Assembly (NCBI RefSeq): GCF_007183175.1
Contig: NZ_AP019807.1
Coordinates: 2,152,001 to 2,216,000 of the forward strand
Source of the DNA: Microbulbifer sp. GL-2
GTDB lineage: Bacteria; Pseudomonadota; Gammaproteobacteria; Pseudomonadales; Cellvibrionaceae
Length of the DNA: 64,000 nucleotides
Reading direction: 5' to 3'
The notes under the pieces were generated by a model. It made no database searches. It was not told where the DNA came from and saw only the letters and a program-made list of their open reading frames with translations. The position numbers and the translations under genes were made by a program. Positions 8,580 through 18,678 of this stretch are shown in pieces (the stretch's first letter is position 1; every line of letters starts with the position of its first letter).

Positions 8580-9635
8580 TTACTCGACTTCCGCAGCTTC
8601 CCTGGCTGCAACGTTTGCCATCATCTGGCGCCTCACTCGCATTGGGGTGGTTCCGAACCAACGATAGCAGGCGCGGTTAAAGGAGCTCTGTTCACGATAT
8701 CCCAGCATATTGGAAATCTGTGACATGGGGGGCTGCTTGGTGCTTAAGTAGTACTCGGCACGTTCACGTCGGATACGATCCAGCAGATCTTCAAATACCA
8801 GGTTGCGGTCCCGCAAGCGGCGTTGCAGGGTGCGCTTGTGCATTCCTAGCTGGTTGGCAACTTCCTGCAGGCTGCAGCGCTTTAATGGCATCAGGCAGTA
8901 GATCAGTTGCTGTACCTGTACCACAAGGCTGGCCTCCCCCTGTTGCAGAAGCTCCTCAATATAGGTCTTCAGCAGTGGGCGCAAGTTGGGATTACACTTT
9001 TCTGTAGGGTGCAGCAGGGAGCTGCTGTTGAGAATGAAAGCATCTTTTTCGCGGCCAAAGTGCACCGGAGCCCCGAAGAAGCTTTCATACTGGTCGTGTA
9101 GAGGTCGTTCAGTTTGCAGGTGTACAGACTCCAGTTGGAAGTTTTCGCCGCACAGGTTTTGCAATGCTATCAGAGACACTCCCAGGAGGAATTCACGGCA
9201 CTGATCCAGTGCAAGCGGTATTTCCCCCTGAGCACTTGCCTGGAGATCATCTATACAGTGAAACCCGAGTAATGTATGTCGTCCCTTTTTCTGTAATTCT
9301 ATACGCAGGCTGTAGGGTGGCTTATCAAGCTGCTTGATGGCTGCATTCAGGAATTCCCCCAGAGTAAGGGATTGCAGTACAGCGGCTCCCAGTGATCCCA
9401 GTGCAGCGGCTCCCTGGCTGTGAGCAAGACGCAGTCCGAAATCGGCACAGCTCAGTTGATGTGCACTCTTATCCAACAGTTCATTGACGGACTTCAGAGG
9501 GAGATAACCGTTAAGGTTCTCAATCTGCTGGGGATTTATTCGGGCACTTATTAGCAGGCCTTCAGGGCTGCCATTAAATTGGCTCACCAACTCGTAAAAG
9601 CCCGTTAACAGCGTCGTTCTTATTTGTTGAGTCAA
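8580..9635 (-). CDS. AraC-family transcriptional regulator
   Basis: A 351-residue regulator. The N-terminal two thirds resembles the arabinose-binding-like domain of the OruR/ArgR-type AraC proteins (LGSLGAAVLQSLTLGEFLNAAIKQL). The C-terminal HTH_18 region contains a first helix-turn-helix in SLQEVANQLGMHKRTLQRRLRDRN and the second conserved stretch ISNMLGYREQSSFNRACYRWFGTTPMRVR, both diagnostic. The inducer and target are unknown; such proteins often control an adjacent catabolic gene, and the broken hydrolase or the AbgT transporter are the nearest candidates. The start is TTG with AGGATT about ten bases upstream; no later Met gives a complete domain. Confidence 0.88.
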   Translation of the reverse strand: MTQQIRTTLLTGFYELVSQFNGSPEGLLISARINPQQIENLNGYLPLKSVNELLDKSAHQLSCADFGLRLAHSQGAAALGSLGAAVLQSLTLGEFLNAAIKQLDKPPYSLRIELQKKGRHTLLGFHCIDDLQASAQGEIPLALDQCREFLLGVSLIALQNLCGENFQLESVHLQTERPLHDQYESFFGAPVHFGREKDAFILNSSSLLHPTEKCNPNLRPLLKTYIEELLQQGEASLVVQVQQLIYCLMPLKRCSLQEVANQLGMHKRTLQRRLRDRNLVFEDLLDRIRRERAEYYLSTKQPPMSQISNMLGYREQSSFNRACYRWFGTTPMRVRRQMMANVAAREAAEVE

Positions 9636-10322
9636 TTTCTTAGAATCCTGTATGTCACCCGGATAAATGAGTTATGAACTTTTTGCGGGTTGAATAATTT
9701 GATCCGGCGGAAGTGATTCGACTTTATGCGGAACCCCGATGTAATAGAAAACCTGAGCCTTGTGGCACATTATTTATGGTTATCTTTAAAGAGGTTTAAC
9801 TGCTCAATAATGAGGACAGTCCTGCCGACGAGGGCCTGCTTTATTTCGACGTTCCAATATGTCAGTGATGGATGAGCAGAAGCAGTCACCACCTCATAAG
9901 ATGAGGGTAGTGCAGGGCACAACCATAGTGCTCATCCTGAGCGGATAATAAATGATAGTTAGATCAGGGCAGGGCGCTGGTGGCGATAATCCGCGTATCG
10001 GTCTCCGCTAAATGTTATTACAGGTATCTATATTACTTGTTTTTTTTAGGTGTTTTGAAGGGGATTAATCTAGCGGGAGATTTAAATGTTGTCACCTAAT
10101 GAAAAAAAATACCCATATAACCGGCCATTTAAGAAAAATATTCCTCAAATTGCGATAAATGCCTTTTTTGTTTTATGGTGACTACTTCTATAGGAATAAT
10201 AATTTTTTAAGGAAATTAGTCGGAAATTGGTTTTTCCCAAATACGTACTCCTTGAGTAGGCCCTAATTATTAATAAATGGGACTTTGGTTCAACTTTAAG
10301 TTTGTCGGGGGTAGGGGACGGG
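9636..10322. other. intergenic region, AT-rich, no gene recognised
   Basis: About 690 bases between the AraC-type regulator and the terminator of the AbgT gene. No ORF, RNA gene or strong repeat could be supported. Confidence 0.5.
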
Positions 10323-10350
10323 CAAAAAGAAGCCCGCATAAGCGGGCTTC
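10323..10350 (-). terminator. Rho-independent terminator of the AbgT gene
   Basis: Perfect 9-bp stem GAAGCCCGC/GCGGGCTTC with an ATAA loop, followed on the minus strand by TTTTT. It lies 16 bases after the stop codon. Confidence 0.85.
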
Positions 10351-10365
10351 TCAGGAGGTTGGGTT

Positions 10366-11967
10366 TCAGCCACCGTAGTAGGTTGCTGCACCGGGGCCAA
10401 CGGGCAGGCCGAAGGCGAATACCCAGATGTAGAAGAGAGCGGTCCAGCCAACAAGGAAGAAGATTGAGTAGGGGATCATGGTGGCAATCAAGGTTCCCAT
10501 CCCCAGGTTTTTCTTATAGCGGGCGGCGAAGGTAATGATCAGGCCGAAGTAGCTCATCATTGGCGTAATCACATTCGTCACGGAGTCGCCGATACGGTAT
10601 GCCGCCTGGATAACTTCTGGTGCATAACCCAACAGCATCAGCATTGGCACGAAAATGGGAGCGGTCACAGCCCATTGCGCGGAAGCACTACCCAGCATCA
10701 GGTTTACAAAGCCACACATCATGATGAAGAACAGGAAAAGCAGTGGTCCCGTCAAGCCAATACTCTGCAGCGTGTCTGCGCCCAGTACGGCAAAAATAGT
10801 GCCCAGGTTGGTAACCTTGAAGAAGGCAACAAACTGAGCTGCGAAGAATACCAGCACAATATACATGCCCATGCTGTTCATGCTTTTGGCCATGGCATCG
10901 ATCACATCGCGGTCATTCTTCATGGTGCCAACCACCTTGCCATACACGAAACCGGGAATGGCGAAGAAGATCAGGATGAGGGACACAATACCTTTTAGGA
11001 AGGGGGAGCCAGCGACCAGGCCGGTTTCCGGGTTGCGAAGCACTCCCCATTCGGGCACGACGGACAGTGCAAAAAGGGCGGAAACAGCCAAAACGGCGAG
11101 GCCAGCGTATTTGAGCCCGCGCTTCTCAGCGTCGCTCAGAGTGCCCAGCTTGTCCTGGCTTAAGTCGACAGAAGCTTCTTGAGGATCATATTTGCCGAGC
11201 TTGGGTTCCACTATTGCCATGGTGACCCAGCTGCCAACAATCGTGATAAGGAAGGTACTGACGATCATAAAGTACCAGTTCACTTCGGGGCCAACGCTAT
11301 ATGTGGGGTCGATCATATGGGCCGCAGATTCAGTGATGCCCGATAGTAGTGGGTCCACAGTACCCAATAAAAGGTTGGCGCTATAACCACCGGAAACACC
11401 AGCAAAGGCCGCAGCCAGGCCCGCCAGAGGGTGGCGCCCCAGGGAGTGGAAGATCATTGCTGCCAAGGGTATCAGTACAACGTAACCAAGCTCTGACGCT
11501 GTATTGGAGATAATACCGGCGAAGACAACAATCACGGTTACGGTGCGCTTGGAGGCTTGTAGTACCAAGCCGCGCACAGCGGCACTGAGTAGGCCGGAAT
11601 GTTCCGCGATGCCTACACCAAGAAGGGCTACCAATACCGTTCCCAAGGGGGCGAAGCCGGTAAAGTTCTTCACCAGGCTGGTGACGATCATCCTGAGACC
11701 ATCGCCGCTCATCAGGTTGAAGACTTCAATGACCCCATCGGGATCGCGTCCTGCGGCACCTACCGGGCGTGGGTCCGCCACTGACAGGCCAAAATAGGAA
11801 GCCACTCCACTGAGTACAACTACCCCAACGGCGAAGAGGGCAAACAAAGTGATGGGGTGCGGGAGCAGGTTACCGAGCCATTCCACCACATCCAGAAAGC
11901 GGGTAAAGGCCGTCTTGCGCCCCGGTGGGCTATCCTGCTGGTCGCTGGGGGAGGTCGTTGTGGTCAT
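10366..11967 (-). CDS. AbgT-family transporter
   Basis: A 533-residue integral inner-membrane protein of the AbgT family (p-aminobenzoyl-glutamate transporter / MtrF type). Family members either import p-aminobenzoyl-glutamate or export sulfonamide-like antimetabolites by proton exchange; which applies here cannot be told. Recognisable stretches include FLDVVEWLGNLLPHPITLFALFA at the N-terminus, SNTASELGYVVLIPLAAMIFHSLGRHPLAG, the reentrant-hairpin region GSASAQWAVTAPIFVPMLMLLG, and the late conserved IGDSVTNVITPMMSYFGL. Length and hydrophobicity fit a multi-pass fold. GAGGAC precedes the ATG. It is monocistronic, with a strong terminator immediately downstream. Confidence 0.92.
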   Translation of the reverse strand: MTTTTSPSDQQDSPPGRKTAFTRFLDVVEWLGNLLPHPITLFALFAVGVVVLSGVASYFGLSVADPRPVGAAGRDPDGVIEVFNLMSGDGLRMIVTSLVKNFTGFAPLGTVLVALLGVGIAEHSGLLSAAVRGLVLQASKRTVTVIVVFAGIISNTASELGYVVLIPLAAMIFHSLGRHPLAGLAAAFAGVSGGYSANLLLGTVDPLLSGITESAAHMIDPTYSVGPEVNWYFMIVSTFLITIVGSWVTMAIVEPKLGKYDPQEASVDLSQDKLGTLSDAEKRGLKYAGLAVLAVSALFALSVVPEWGVLRNPETGLVAGSPFLKGIVSLILIFFAIPGFVYGKVVGTMKNDRDVIDAMAKSMNSMGMYIVLVFFAAQFVAFFKVTNLGTIFAVLGADTLQSIGLTGPLLFLFFIMMCGFVNLMLGSASAQWAVTAPIFVPMLMLLGYAPEVIQAAYRIGDSVTNVITPMMSYFGLIITFAARYKKNLGMGTLIATMIPYSIFFLVGWTALFYIWVFAFGLPVGPGAATYYGG

Positions 11968-12298
11968 TGTTTGTCCTCAATCATCTTGGTGTCGGGCATC
12001 CCTAATTGCCTCTGGAACGCCCGTTAGCCGAATAATTGGCTGAAAAATGTGCTAAGGCCGCGATCATACACAAAAGTCCTTTGGGTAAGAATGCCTCAAG
12101 GGGAATGTTATTTGCGGTTCAGTCGTCAAATTTCAGCTGAGAACAAGCAGCCATCAGTGTTGGTAGGACATTGCGCGCACAGCTGTGGCGCCCAAAACAG
12201 TCGCTTGAAAGTGTCAATTTACGCGGCAGGCTTAGCGACCAGCCATTCGCGAATATGCCATAATCCCAACATTCAGCAGTCAACCCAGCGGTGAAATA
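11968..12298. other. divergent intergenic region
   Basis: About 330 bases between two divergent genes. Promoters must lie here, but I could not assign -35/-10 pairs with confidence and saw no known operator. Confidence 0.4.
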
Positions 12299-13000
12299 AT
12301 GAAGATTGGAGTGTTAAAAACCGACGATGTACGCACGGAACTGGCCGGCGAATTCGGCGAGTACCCGAAGATGTTTGCCGACCTGTTGCGCAGCCAGGAT
12401 TCTGAACTGGAGTTCATTACCTACGAAGTCCAGCACGGCCATTACCCGGACCAGATAGATGAGGTGGATGCATACCTGATCACCGGTAGCAAAACGGGTG
12501 TCTATGACGAAAAGGAGTGGATTCCACCGCTGATGGACTTTGTGCGCAAGCTTCACGATATAAAAAAGCCGACTATAGGCATCTGTTTTGGGCACCAACT
12601 GATTGCCCAGGCACTGGGGGGCAGAACCCGCAAATCTGATAAAGGTTGGGGTTTGGGGGTTCACACCTACGAGATGCAGGAAACCCCCTCCTGGATGTCT
12701 GAGCCTATGAACAACTTTAGCCTGTTGGTCACCCACCAAGACCAGGTTGAGGCATTGCCACCAGGTGGTCGAGTTTTGGCGTCGAGCGAGTTTTGTCCTA
12801 TGGCAATGCTGCAAGTGGATGACCATATGCTGAGCTTCCAGGCACACCCAGAGTTTACCAAGCCCTATTCCAACAGTTTGATGGAACTACGCCGCGAAGC
12901 CTTTGGTGAAGAGGTTGTGGAGAAAGGCCAAGCCTCCCTGCAGAATGATATCCACGAGAATGTGGTTGCCAGGTGGATGTTGGAGTTTTTGCGTAAATAG
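12299..13000 (+). CDS. class I glutamine amidotransferase-like protein
   Basis: A 233-residue stand-alone GATase1-fold protein related to the glutaminase domain of GMP synthase. The nucleophile elbow GICFGHQLIAQALGG supplies the cysteine, and FQAHPEFTKPY the catalytic His and Glu, so the triad is complete. A conserved DAYLITGSKTGVYD segment forms the oxyanion region. Stand-alone members hydrolyse glutamine or gamma-glutamyl compounds, such as the PuuD-like and GuaA-like amidotransferases; the acceptor is unknown. Start ATG follows TAAATA-like AT-rich sequence with no strong Shine-Dalgarno. It is monocistronic, and a second copy of the synthase domain is not nearby. Confidence 0.88.
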   Translation: MKIGVLKTDDVRTELAGEFGEYPKMFADLLRSQDSELEFITYEVQHGHYPDQIDEVDAYLITGSKTGVYDEKEWIPPLMDFVRKLHDIKKPTIGICFGHQLIAQALGGRTRKSDKGWGLGVHTYEMQETPSWMSEPMNNFSLLVTHQDQVEALPPGGRVLASSEFCPMAMLQVDDHMLSFQAHPEFTKPYSNSLMELRREAFGEEVVEKGQASLQNDIHENVVARWMLEFLRK

Positions 13001-13748
13001 CCCTATTTCTAGGGGGCGAGTTCTCCGTCCCCTTGCGCTTTTCTTCCCAGTCTTTAACTCCAATTCTGTCAACTTTTTACACTTTTTTGATCATTGTATA
13101 TTGAAGTGCTATTTGCCTTCTGGGATTTTGACTTCAGGCTCGCTTTGGAGAGGAAAGAACTTTTATCTTTCGATCCATCCTAGTCCTTCCACCTGTATTC
13201 GATATTTATAGGGGACGGGAATTGAAAATTTAGCCCGACAATGCTTATTGTTGTTAATTCTTGCGTGATAATTTATTTATTTTTAGATGTGATTGGCGCT
13301 CTAATTTTCGTGTAAGTTGTTCAATCTTGATATCTTATCTTAAAAATAAGTTGACTGCCCTGTTTGGCTCTTAGCTCTAATGCATGTTTTGGCGTAAATG
13401 TTTCCTTTTGGGTTCAATATATTTTTATATGTATTGAGTTCTTAGTTTGAAAGAATAATATTTGCCAGAGTGTGAATGGCACCCTGGTTAGATAGTACTT
13501 TCCTGGCGTTAATGATTAAGGATAGTGTAAACAATATCCTTTTATGGGGATATGCAAATCATGTGTTTCGTTCGGAAATCATGCTGGAAAGTGGTACTTA
13601 ATCACTCAATCCGACTAGTAGAATTTTGTCGGTCCTTAGGTTCTGTAGAGTTAATTTTAAGTGGGTCGCTGGAGGACGATCAACACTTTAAGCTTGATAT
13701 CAAAAATTAATAAATTATAAATATGATGATATTTAAAAGGATGGCTTT
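13001..13748. other. AT-rich intergenic region before the TonB receptor
   Basis: About 750 bases with markedly lower GC than the preceding genes. It contains a small inverted repeat (ATATCC/GGATAT, 13534-13553) and, just before the TonB receptor, a ribosome binding site (AAAGGATG). No ORF could be supported. Confidence 0.45.
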
Positions 13749-16736
13749 ATGATATTTTTCAAGAGGACGTTGTTAGCTGCATCTATTAGCTTGTCGGCTT
13801 TTGGTGGCCAGGCGATAGCCGCGGGGAATGTGAATGGAGCTATTGAGGGGGCTGTTTTTGGGAGTAATAAGACCGAAATAACGGAAGCTACTGTCATTAT
13901 TGAGAATGAAAAAAATGGCTTTAAGCGGACAATGTCTACTGGAAGGGATGGAGATTTTAGAGTTAATCTCCCTAGCGGGGTCTATAAGGTAACGGTTCAA
14001 AAGGAGGGGTATCAACCTACTATTGTTGAGGCTGTCGCTGTCTCAATTGGAAGTTCTGCTAATTTGAATATATCCCTTTCACTAGGAGACCTAGAGGAGG
14101 TTGTAGTTTTTGGAGAGGTGGCTCCAAAAATACGTACTGGAACGGCAGAGTCCTCACTTAATATTGGATTAGCTGATATAGAAATGTTACCTGTTTCTCG
14201 TAATATTGAATCAGTTGCTTTGTTAGCCCCGGGAACGGTTTTGGGGGACTCCGGGTTTGGAGAGGATAAGGATCTAATATCTTTTGGTGGCGCATCTGTT
14301 GGAGAAAATGCTTATTACATTGATGGGCTAAATGTAACCAATTTTAGGAATGGGCTTGGTGGATCATCAGTCCCTTTTGAGTTCTATGATCAATTTCAAA
14401 TCAAAACTGGTGGGTATAGCGCTGAATTTGGGCGCTCACTAGGTGGTGTATTGAACGCTGTTACTAAAAGGGGAGGTAATGAATTTGAATATGGAGTAGT
14501 TGCCTATTATGAACCTGCGGCACTTCGCTCAACTAGTCCGGATACATTGTCTACTGATGGCACATTATATGATCTGAACTCTGAAAATGAGCAGTCAAGA
14601 TATACGACTGATTATTATGTTAGTGGCCCTATTATTCCAGATAGGTTGTTTTTTTATGCATTGTATGAGCAACAGGAAACAATTGAGGAATTTACAACAA
14701 GAGCTGATCCTGGCACTTTCAATGATAGGGAGATTGGTGATGATTTTTGGGGTATGAATTTAACTTGGAATATAACTGATGATCACATAGTTTCTTATGT
14801 ACAGTTCTCTGATGAGCGCACAAGAGTAAATAAACAGTTAAATTATGATCCCTATAACAAGAATAAGCAGGAGTATAAAGGTACAGTTTGGGATGATCGT
14901 GGGGGGGATAATTGGCTTTTTCGCTACGATGGACAAATAACTGATAACTTTAGTGTTTCACTTCTCCATGGTGAGAATGAATATTCCCTAACAACTACTA
15001 GTACTACTGATGCAGAATGTCCTTATGTTGTCGATACAAGTGATGGTGCACTACCGGGAAATTCATCTACTTTCCCAGGGTGTGAGGCTAGCTCCAGGCC
15101 TCAAACTGGTGGCGATGAGCGGGTTGCTGATCGTATAGATTTCGAGTGGGTTTTGGGGGATCATGCTGTGCGGTTTGGCTATGATCAGGAGAATAATTCC
15201 TCTACATCCATAGAAACATATTCTGGTACCAGTTTCCGTGCAGAAGGAGGTGTTTATTATCGCTACTATACTTATGCACCTGGAGAAAAGCTTTCAAATG
15301 GCGGGATAGTTCCTGATGTGAATGGAGATGGTTCGGATGTTCATATTGTTCGGTACCGTCTGGGGGAAGTTTCTGGTGATTTTGAGGTGGAGTCCAGAGC
15401 TTTTTATATAGAGGATACTTGGGATATTACTGACACCCTTACGATAAGTGCCGGAGTTCGCAATGAGACCTTCTCCAACTATAACGGGGAAGGGGACGTT
15501 TTCATTGAAATTGACGATCAGTGGGCGCCCAGGCTTAGTTTTTCTTGGGACCCTGCTGGCGATGGTGAGTCTAGGGTATTTGGTAACTGGGGGCGATATT
15601 TTATGCCAATAGCCTCAAATACAAATGTGCGCCTCTCTGGTGGTGAGTTGGGATTACAGCGCTATTTTATATTTGATGATAAGTATGATTTGAAAACATT
15701 TGCGCCTTCCAACCTTGGTGTTGATGGAGTTCCAACCTCTCAGGAGATTGGGCCTGTCCAAGTTACTTCTAGTGGTGAAGTTCCAGATAGTGCACAGCTG
15801 TCAGATCGAGATTTGGAGCCAATGTACCAGGATGAAATTATTCTTGGCTACGAGAGGGTTTTAAATGGTGATTGGACCGTTGGTGTAAAGACTACTTACC
15901 GAGATCTAAAATCCCATATAGATGACGTTATCATCGACCATGCAGTTGATGCTTTAGGTTATGAGCACACTGGGGATGCCCATGGATATGTGCTTGCTAA
16001 CCCTGGTAGTGATATCACCATACCTTATGATCGGTATGGCACTGGTGTGTTAGAGATGACTACTTTCCCAGCTGAACTCTTAGCCTATCCAGAGGCAAAG
16101 CGAACTTATAAAGCACTGGAGCTTTCTGCACAAAGGGGCTTCGATGGTGTTTGGGGGATCAATGCAAGCTATACATGGTCTGAGAGCAAAGGTAATACTG
16201 AAGGTTACGTGAAGTCTGATAATGCTCAAGATGATGCTGGTATTACACAGGACTTTGATTTCCCTGAGTTGATGGATGGAGCTGATGGCTATCTACCTAA
16301 TGATCGAACTCACAAGTTCAAAATATATGGTAATTACCAGATAATGGAGAACCTGCTTTTCGGAGCTAACTTTCTCTTGCAGTCCGGGCGGCCAATTAAC
16401 TCCTTTGGTACGGGACATCCGAATGGCTCTGTAGAATATGGTGATACTTATTATCTCACTGACCCTGATGGAAATCTGATTAAAACAAAACGTGGGAGCC
16501 GGGGGAGAACTAGTTGGGTTAACCAAATAGACCTGTCATTAGTCTACAGTACGCGAATTGGATTGGCAGATGTAGAGCTTAGGGCGGAGATATTTAATAT
16601 ACTTGATGCAGACGCTGAAACTGAAGTGTATGAGTTTGCCGAGTTGAGCCCAGGAATTTCTGATCCAGATTGGGGGATTAATCAAGTTTATCAAACACCT
16701 CGTTATTTCCGTTTTGGCGCAAGCGCGCGTTTTTAA
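13749..16736 (+). CDS. Oar-like TonB-dependent outer-membrane receptor
   Basis: A 995-residue outer-membrane protein. It has a signal peptide ending near QAIA, then a carboxypeptidase-regulatory-like beta-sandwich (GAIEGAVFGSNKTEITEATV through DGDFRVNLPSGVYKVTVQKEGY, about residues 30-110), a plug domain starting near LEEVVVFGE, and a long beta-barrel ending in an aromatic strand (YFRFGASARF). This order is typical of Oar/SusC-like receptors. The ligand is unknown. The gene is AT-rich compared with flanking housekeeping genes, which hints at transfer or relaxed selection. It is the only large gene between the amidotransferase and the exporter operon, so it might import or bind a peptide or glycan connected with that system, but this is only proximity. 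A good ribosome binding site precedes the ATG. Confidence 0.92.
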   Translation: MIFFKRTLLAASISLSAFGGQAIAAGNVNGAIEGAVFGSNKTEITEATVIIENEKNGFKRTMSTGRDGDFRVNLPSGVYKVTVQKEGYQPTIVEAVAVSIGSSANLNISLSLGDLEEVVVFGEVAPKIRTGTAESSLNIGLADIEMLPVSRNIESVALLAPGTVLGDSGFGEDKDLISFGGASVGENAYYIDGLNVTNFRNGLGGSSVPFEFYDQFQIKTGGYSAEFGRSLGGVLNAVTKRGGNEFEYGVVAYYEPAALRSTSPDTLSTDGTLYDLNSENEQSRYTTDYYVSGPIIPDRLFFYALYEQQETIEEFTTRADPGTFNDREIGDDFWGMNLTWNITDDHIVSYVQFSDERTRVNKQLNYDPYNKNKQEYKGTVWDDRGGDNWLFRYDGQITDNFSVSLLHGENEYSLTTTSTTDAECPYVVDTSDGALPGNSSTFPGCEASSRPQTGGDERVADRIDFEWVLGDHAVRFGYDQENNSSTSIETYSGTSFRAEGGVYYRYYTYAPGEKLSNGGIVPDVNGDGSDVHIVRYRLGEVSGDFEVESRAFYIEDTWDITDTLTISAGVRNETFSNYNGEGDVFIEIDDQWAPRLSFSWDPAGDGESRVFGNWGRYFMPIASNTNVRLSGGELGLQRYFIFDDKYDLKTFAPSNLGVDGVPTSQEIGPVQVTSSGEVPDSAQLSDRDLEPMYQDEIILGYERVLNGDWTVGVKTTYRDLKSHIDDVIIDHAVDALGYEHTGDAHGYVLANPGSDITIPYDRYGTGVLEMTTFPAELLAYPEAKRTYKALELSAQRGFDGVWGINASYTWSESKGNTEGYVKSDNAQDDAGITQDFDFPELMDGADGYLPNDRTHKFKIYGNYQIMENLLFGANFLLQSGRPINSFGTGHPNGSVEYGDTYYLTDPDGNLIKTKRGSRGRTSWVNQIDLSLVYSTRIGLADVELRAEIFNILDADAETEVYEFAELSPGISDPDWGINQVYQTPRYFRFGASARF

Positions 16737-16885
16737 AAGTGTTAAGGCTCTAATGGTTTGAAGATTTTGGGGGCTGTCTTTAATTTAAGGAAAGATGGCC
16801 TCTAATATCGCTGTTTACAACTCCTATATATGGTTGATTTTTAATTGTAGGTTTTTTTATATTGTTGCCTTTTCACTAGAAAAGA

Positions 16886-17206
16886 CTAGTTTGTTCCTGA
16901 TGTAAAGTCTTCATCAAACAAAAAAATCCTTACCCTAACAGGGTCTTCTATTTGAAATACCTTTCTAGCTGTTTCATCTAGCCGAATGGCAAGTTTCTGT
17001 AATATTTCATGAGTAAGCGCAGGTTTTTTACAGTATGTAATTTCAATATAGCAGCCTGACGGTTTTACATAGTTTGATTCAATAACAGCGGTTATAGCAT
17101 GCTCCCCCTTGGCTTCCAGGCCTTCAATAATAATCTCATTAAATATAGCTGGAACAGAATCTGGAACCAGTTTTGAGGCCTCTATAAATATCTTACAGCT
17201 GGGCAT
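16886..17206 (-). CDS. small tautomerase-like protein (uncertain)
   Basis: A 106-residue protein starting MPSCKIFIEAS. The proline immediately after the initiator Met and the beta-alpha-beta style sequence (CYIEITYCKKPALTHEILQKLAIRLDETARKVF, then VRVRIFLFDE) resemble the 4-oxalocrotonate tautomerase/CHMI superfamily, in which Pro1 is the catalytic base. Conservation is weak by eye, and I cannot name a substrate. It runs opposite to the TonB receptor upstream and is AT-rich like its surroundings. The ribosome binding site is poor. It could be a diverged tautomerase or an unrelated small protein. Confidence 0.5.
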   Translation of the reverse strand: MPSCKIFIEASKLVPDSVPAIFNEIIIEGLEAKGEHAITAVIESNYVKPSGCYIEITYCKKPALTHEILQKLAIRLDETARKVFQIEDPVRVRIFLFDEDFTSGTN

Positions 17207-18678
17207 ATGTAAATTTCCAGAAGTGGTGATATGGATAGATGCTCAATTTAGCACTAAGTTTCATGAATTGTGGGCAGTGTGGCAAGCCATCCAGTATATT
17301 TACTATATCGATATCGACATTTAGGGAGAATGTCTCAACCTGATTACATTGTAGCTGCTTGTCTGGGGTGCTGCATTTTTGAATGCCGATCAATAGAACG
17401 AAAAGATGGTTTTTATTGATCAGATAGAAATTCTAGTTGTAGAAGGGTGCTCGATCATAGCCTGAGAATATAAGGATCGGTAATTGGGGCACTATGACCA
17501 GAGGGGATCTCTATTAATCTTCACCTATCCTGACTTCCCCCAAGTATGGCTCTTTGGAAAGAAGGGTATATAGTGTTTGTACAGGTTGTGCATGTGTATC
17601 TTAGTCCATATCTTGATTTTACGAGTGCAGGGACGATCGGATGGGAGAGTCGGGTTTCATCTAACCCAGGATATATCCTTGGGTTTTTTAATGTTAAAGG
17701 ACCTGGTATGTGTGGGCATGAAATATCTGGCCCCCAGAACCAGCTTGACTGTGATGCGCCTTGCGGTTCGATTTGTTTCTGGGAACTGTTCATAGAAGCT
17801 ATATTTACCATTGGACAATGGCTGTATCCAAACAAATCCGTTTCTGGGTTCGCTTTCTGCTCTATCGACTACATCAGTAGTGGTGATTCCACCCAGTTTA
17901 TATACAACCAAGATGGTATCCTTAAACCCCCTCCGCTTAATAATACTGACTATACCTCCGATATATTTTTCAATACGAATATTGGAGTTGAGTAAGTGGT
18001 GACGTGAGCTGAGGTTTGTTTAGGACAGGTTGCTAACATGGTTTCCTGTTGCTGTTAGCCTTTGGGTAACTCGTGAAAGCATCAGGCAAGATGTTGGAAT
18101 GCAGTTCATCAACACATAAATTTTCGTTACTGCAAATTACCTTAAGCGATAAATTCATAGCACTACAGCTTAGAATTAATTATTTTTATATATTTTAATA
18201 TCTTGGGTTTTTTCTGGGTTTGATTCCAGTGAGTCTTATTTGGTTATGTAGTAAGGGGTTTTATGAGTGAAAAATTGAGTATTAGGTATGGCATAAAATA
18301 GTGCTTAGGAATGGGAGTGCTAACAGAAGGTTGTTGACAGGGGGGGCTGCTGATGTATGCCTTTATTTTGGGGGTTATTTTTAAAATTCAAAAATTTTTT
18401 GTAGGAGAGAAATTCTAGTAAATTTTTTCTTATTGGAGGGGTGGAAATACTTAATTTTTGTCAACTTATGTCTCCTTACTCTGGTGCATCCCAGCTCTTA
18501 TGGTTGTCAAGGCACGAAAGACAGCGTTGAATGGGGGGGTAGTTGGATTTATATCGAATTTGACTAACTGGAATGGGGGATTTAGATTTGGCCCCGCGAA
18601 ATATAGCCAAGAGCTGTACGCATAAAAATGAAACATAAATAGCATGAGCCATAACTGGTACAGATTAGGTAAATCGCA
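17207..18678. other. 1.5-kb AT-rich stretch, mostly without recognisable genes
   Basis: Between the tautomerase-like gene and the exporter operon. It contains one protein-like minus-strand fragment (listed separately) and a 12-codon ORF at 18263-18301 with AAGGGG upstream. No mobile-element ends or RNA genes were recognised. Confidence 0.4.
17657..18018 (-). pseudogene. possible gene fragment, minus strand
   Basis: An open frame on the minus strand reads as ordinary protein: KYIGGIVSIIKRRGFKDT, then TTTDVVDRAESEPRNGFVWI and NGKYSFYEQFPETNRTARR. It has no ATG, GTG or TTG near its upstream end, because a stop precedes the protein-like part, and it ends abruptly after PKDISWVR. I do not recognise the family. 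The overlapping plus-strand frame (17546-17995) looks less protein-like. A truncated remnant is the simplest reading, but it may also be non-coding. Confidence 0.3.

Noticed and set aside
13692..13701. TTGATATCAA near the TonB receptor start
   Set aside because: FNR half-sites without the four-base spacer; not a functional box.
17546..17995. 149-codon plus-strand ORF
   Set aside because: Composition does not look like protein and the opposite strand reads better; kept only as an uncertain fragment on the minus strand.
18263..18301. 12-codon ORF MSEKLSIRYGIK with AAGGGG upstream, resembling the tiny peptides at Ile7 and Gly10
   Set aside because: Too short, with only three shared positions including Met; chance cannot be excluded.
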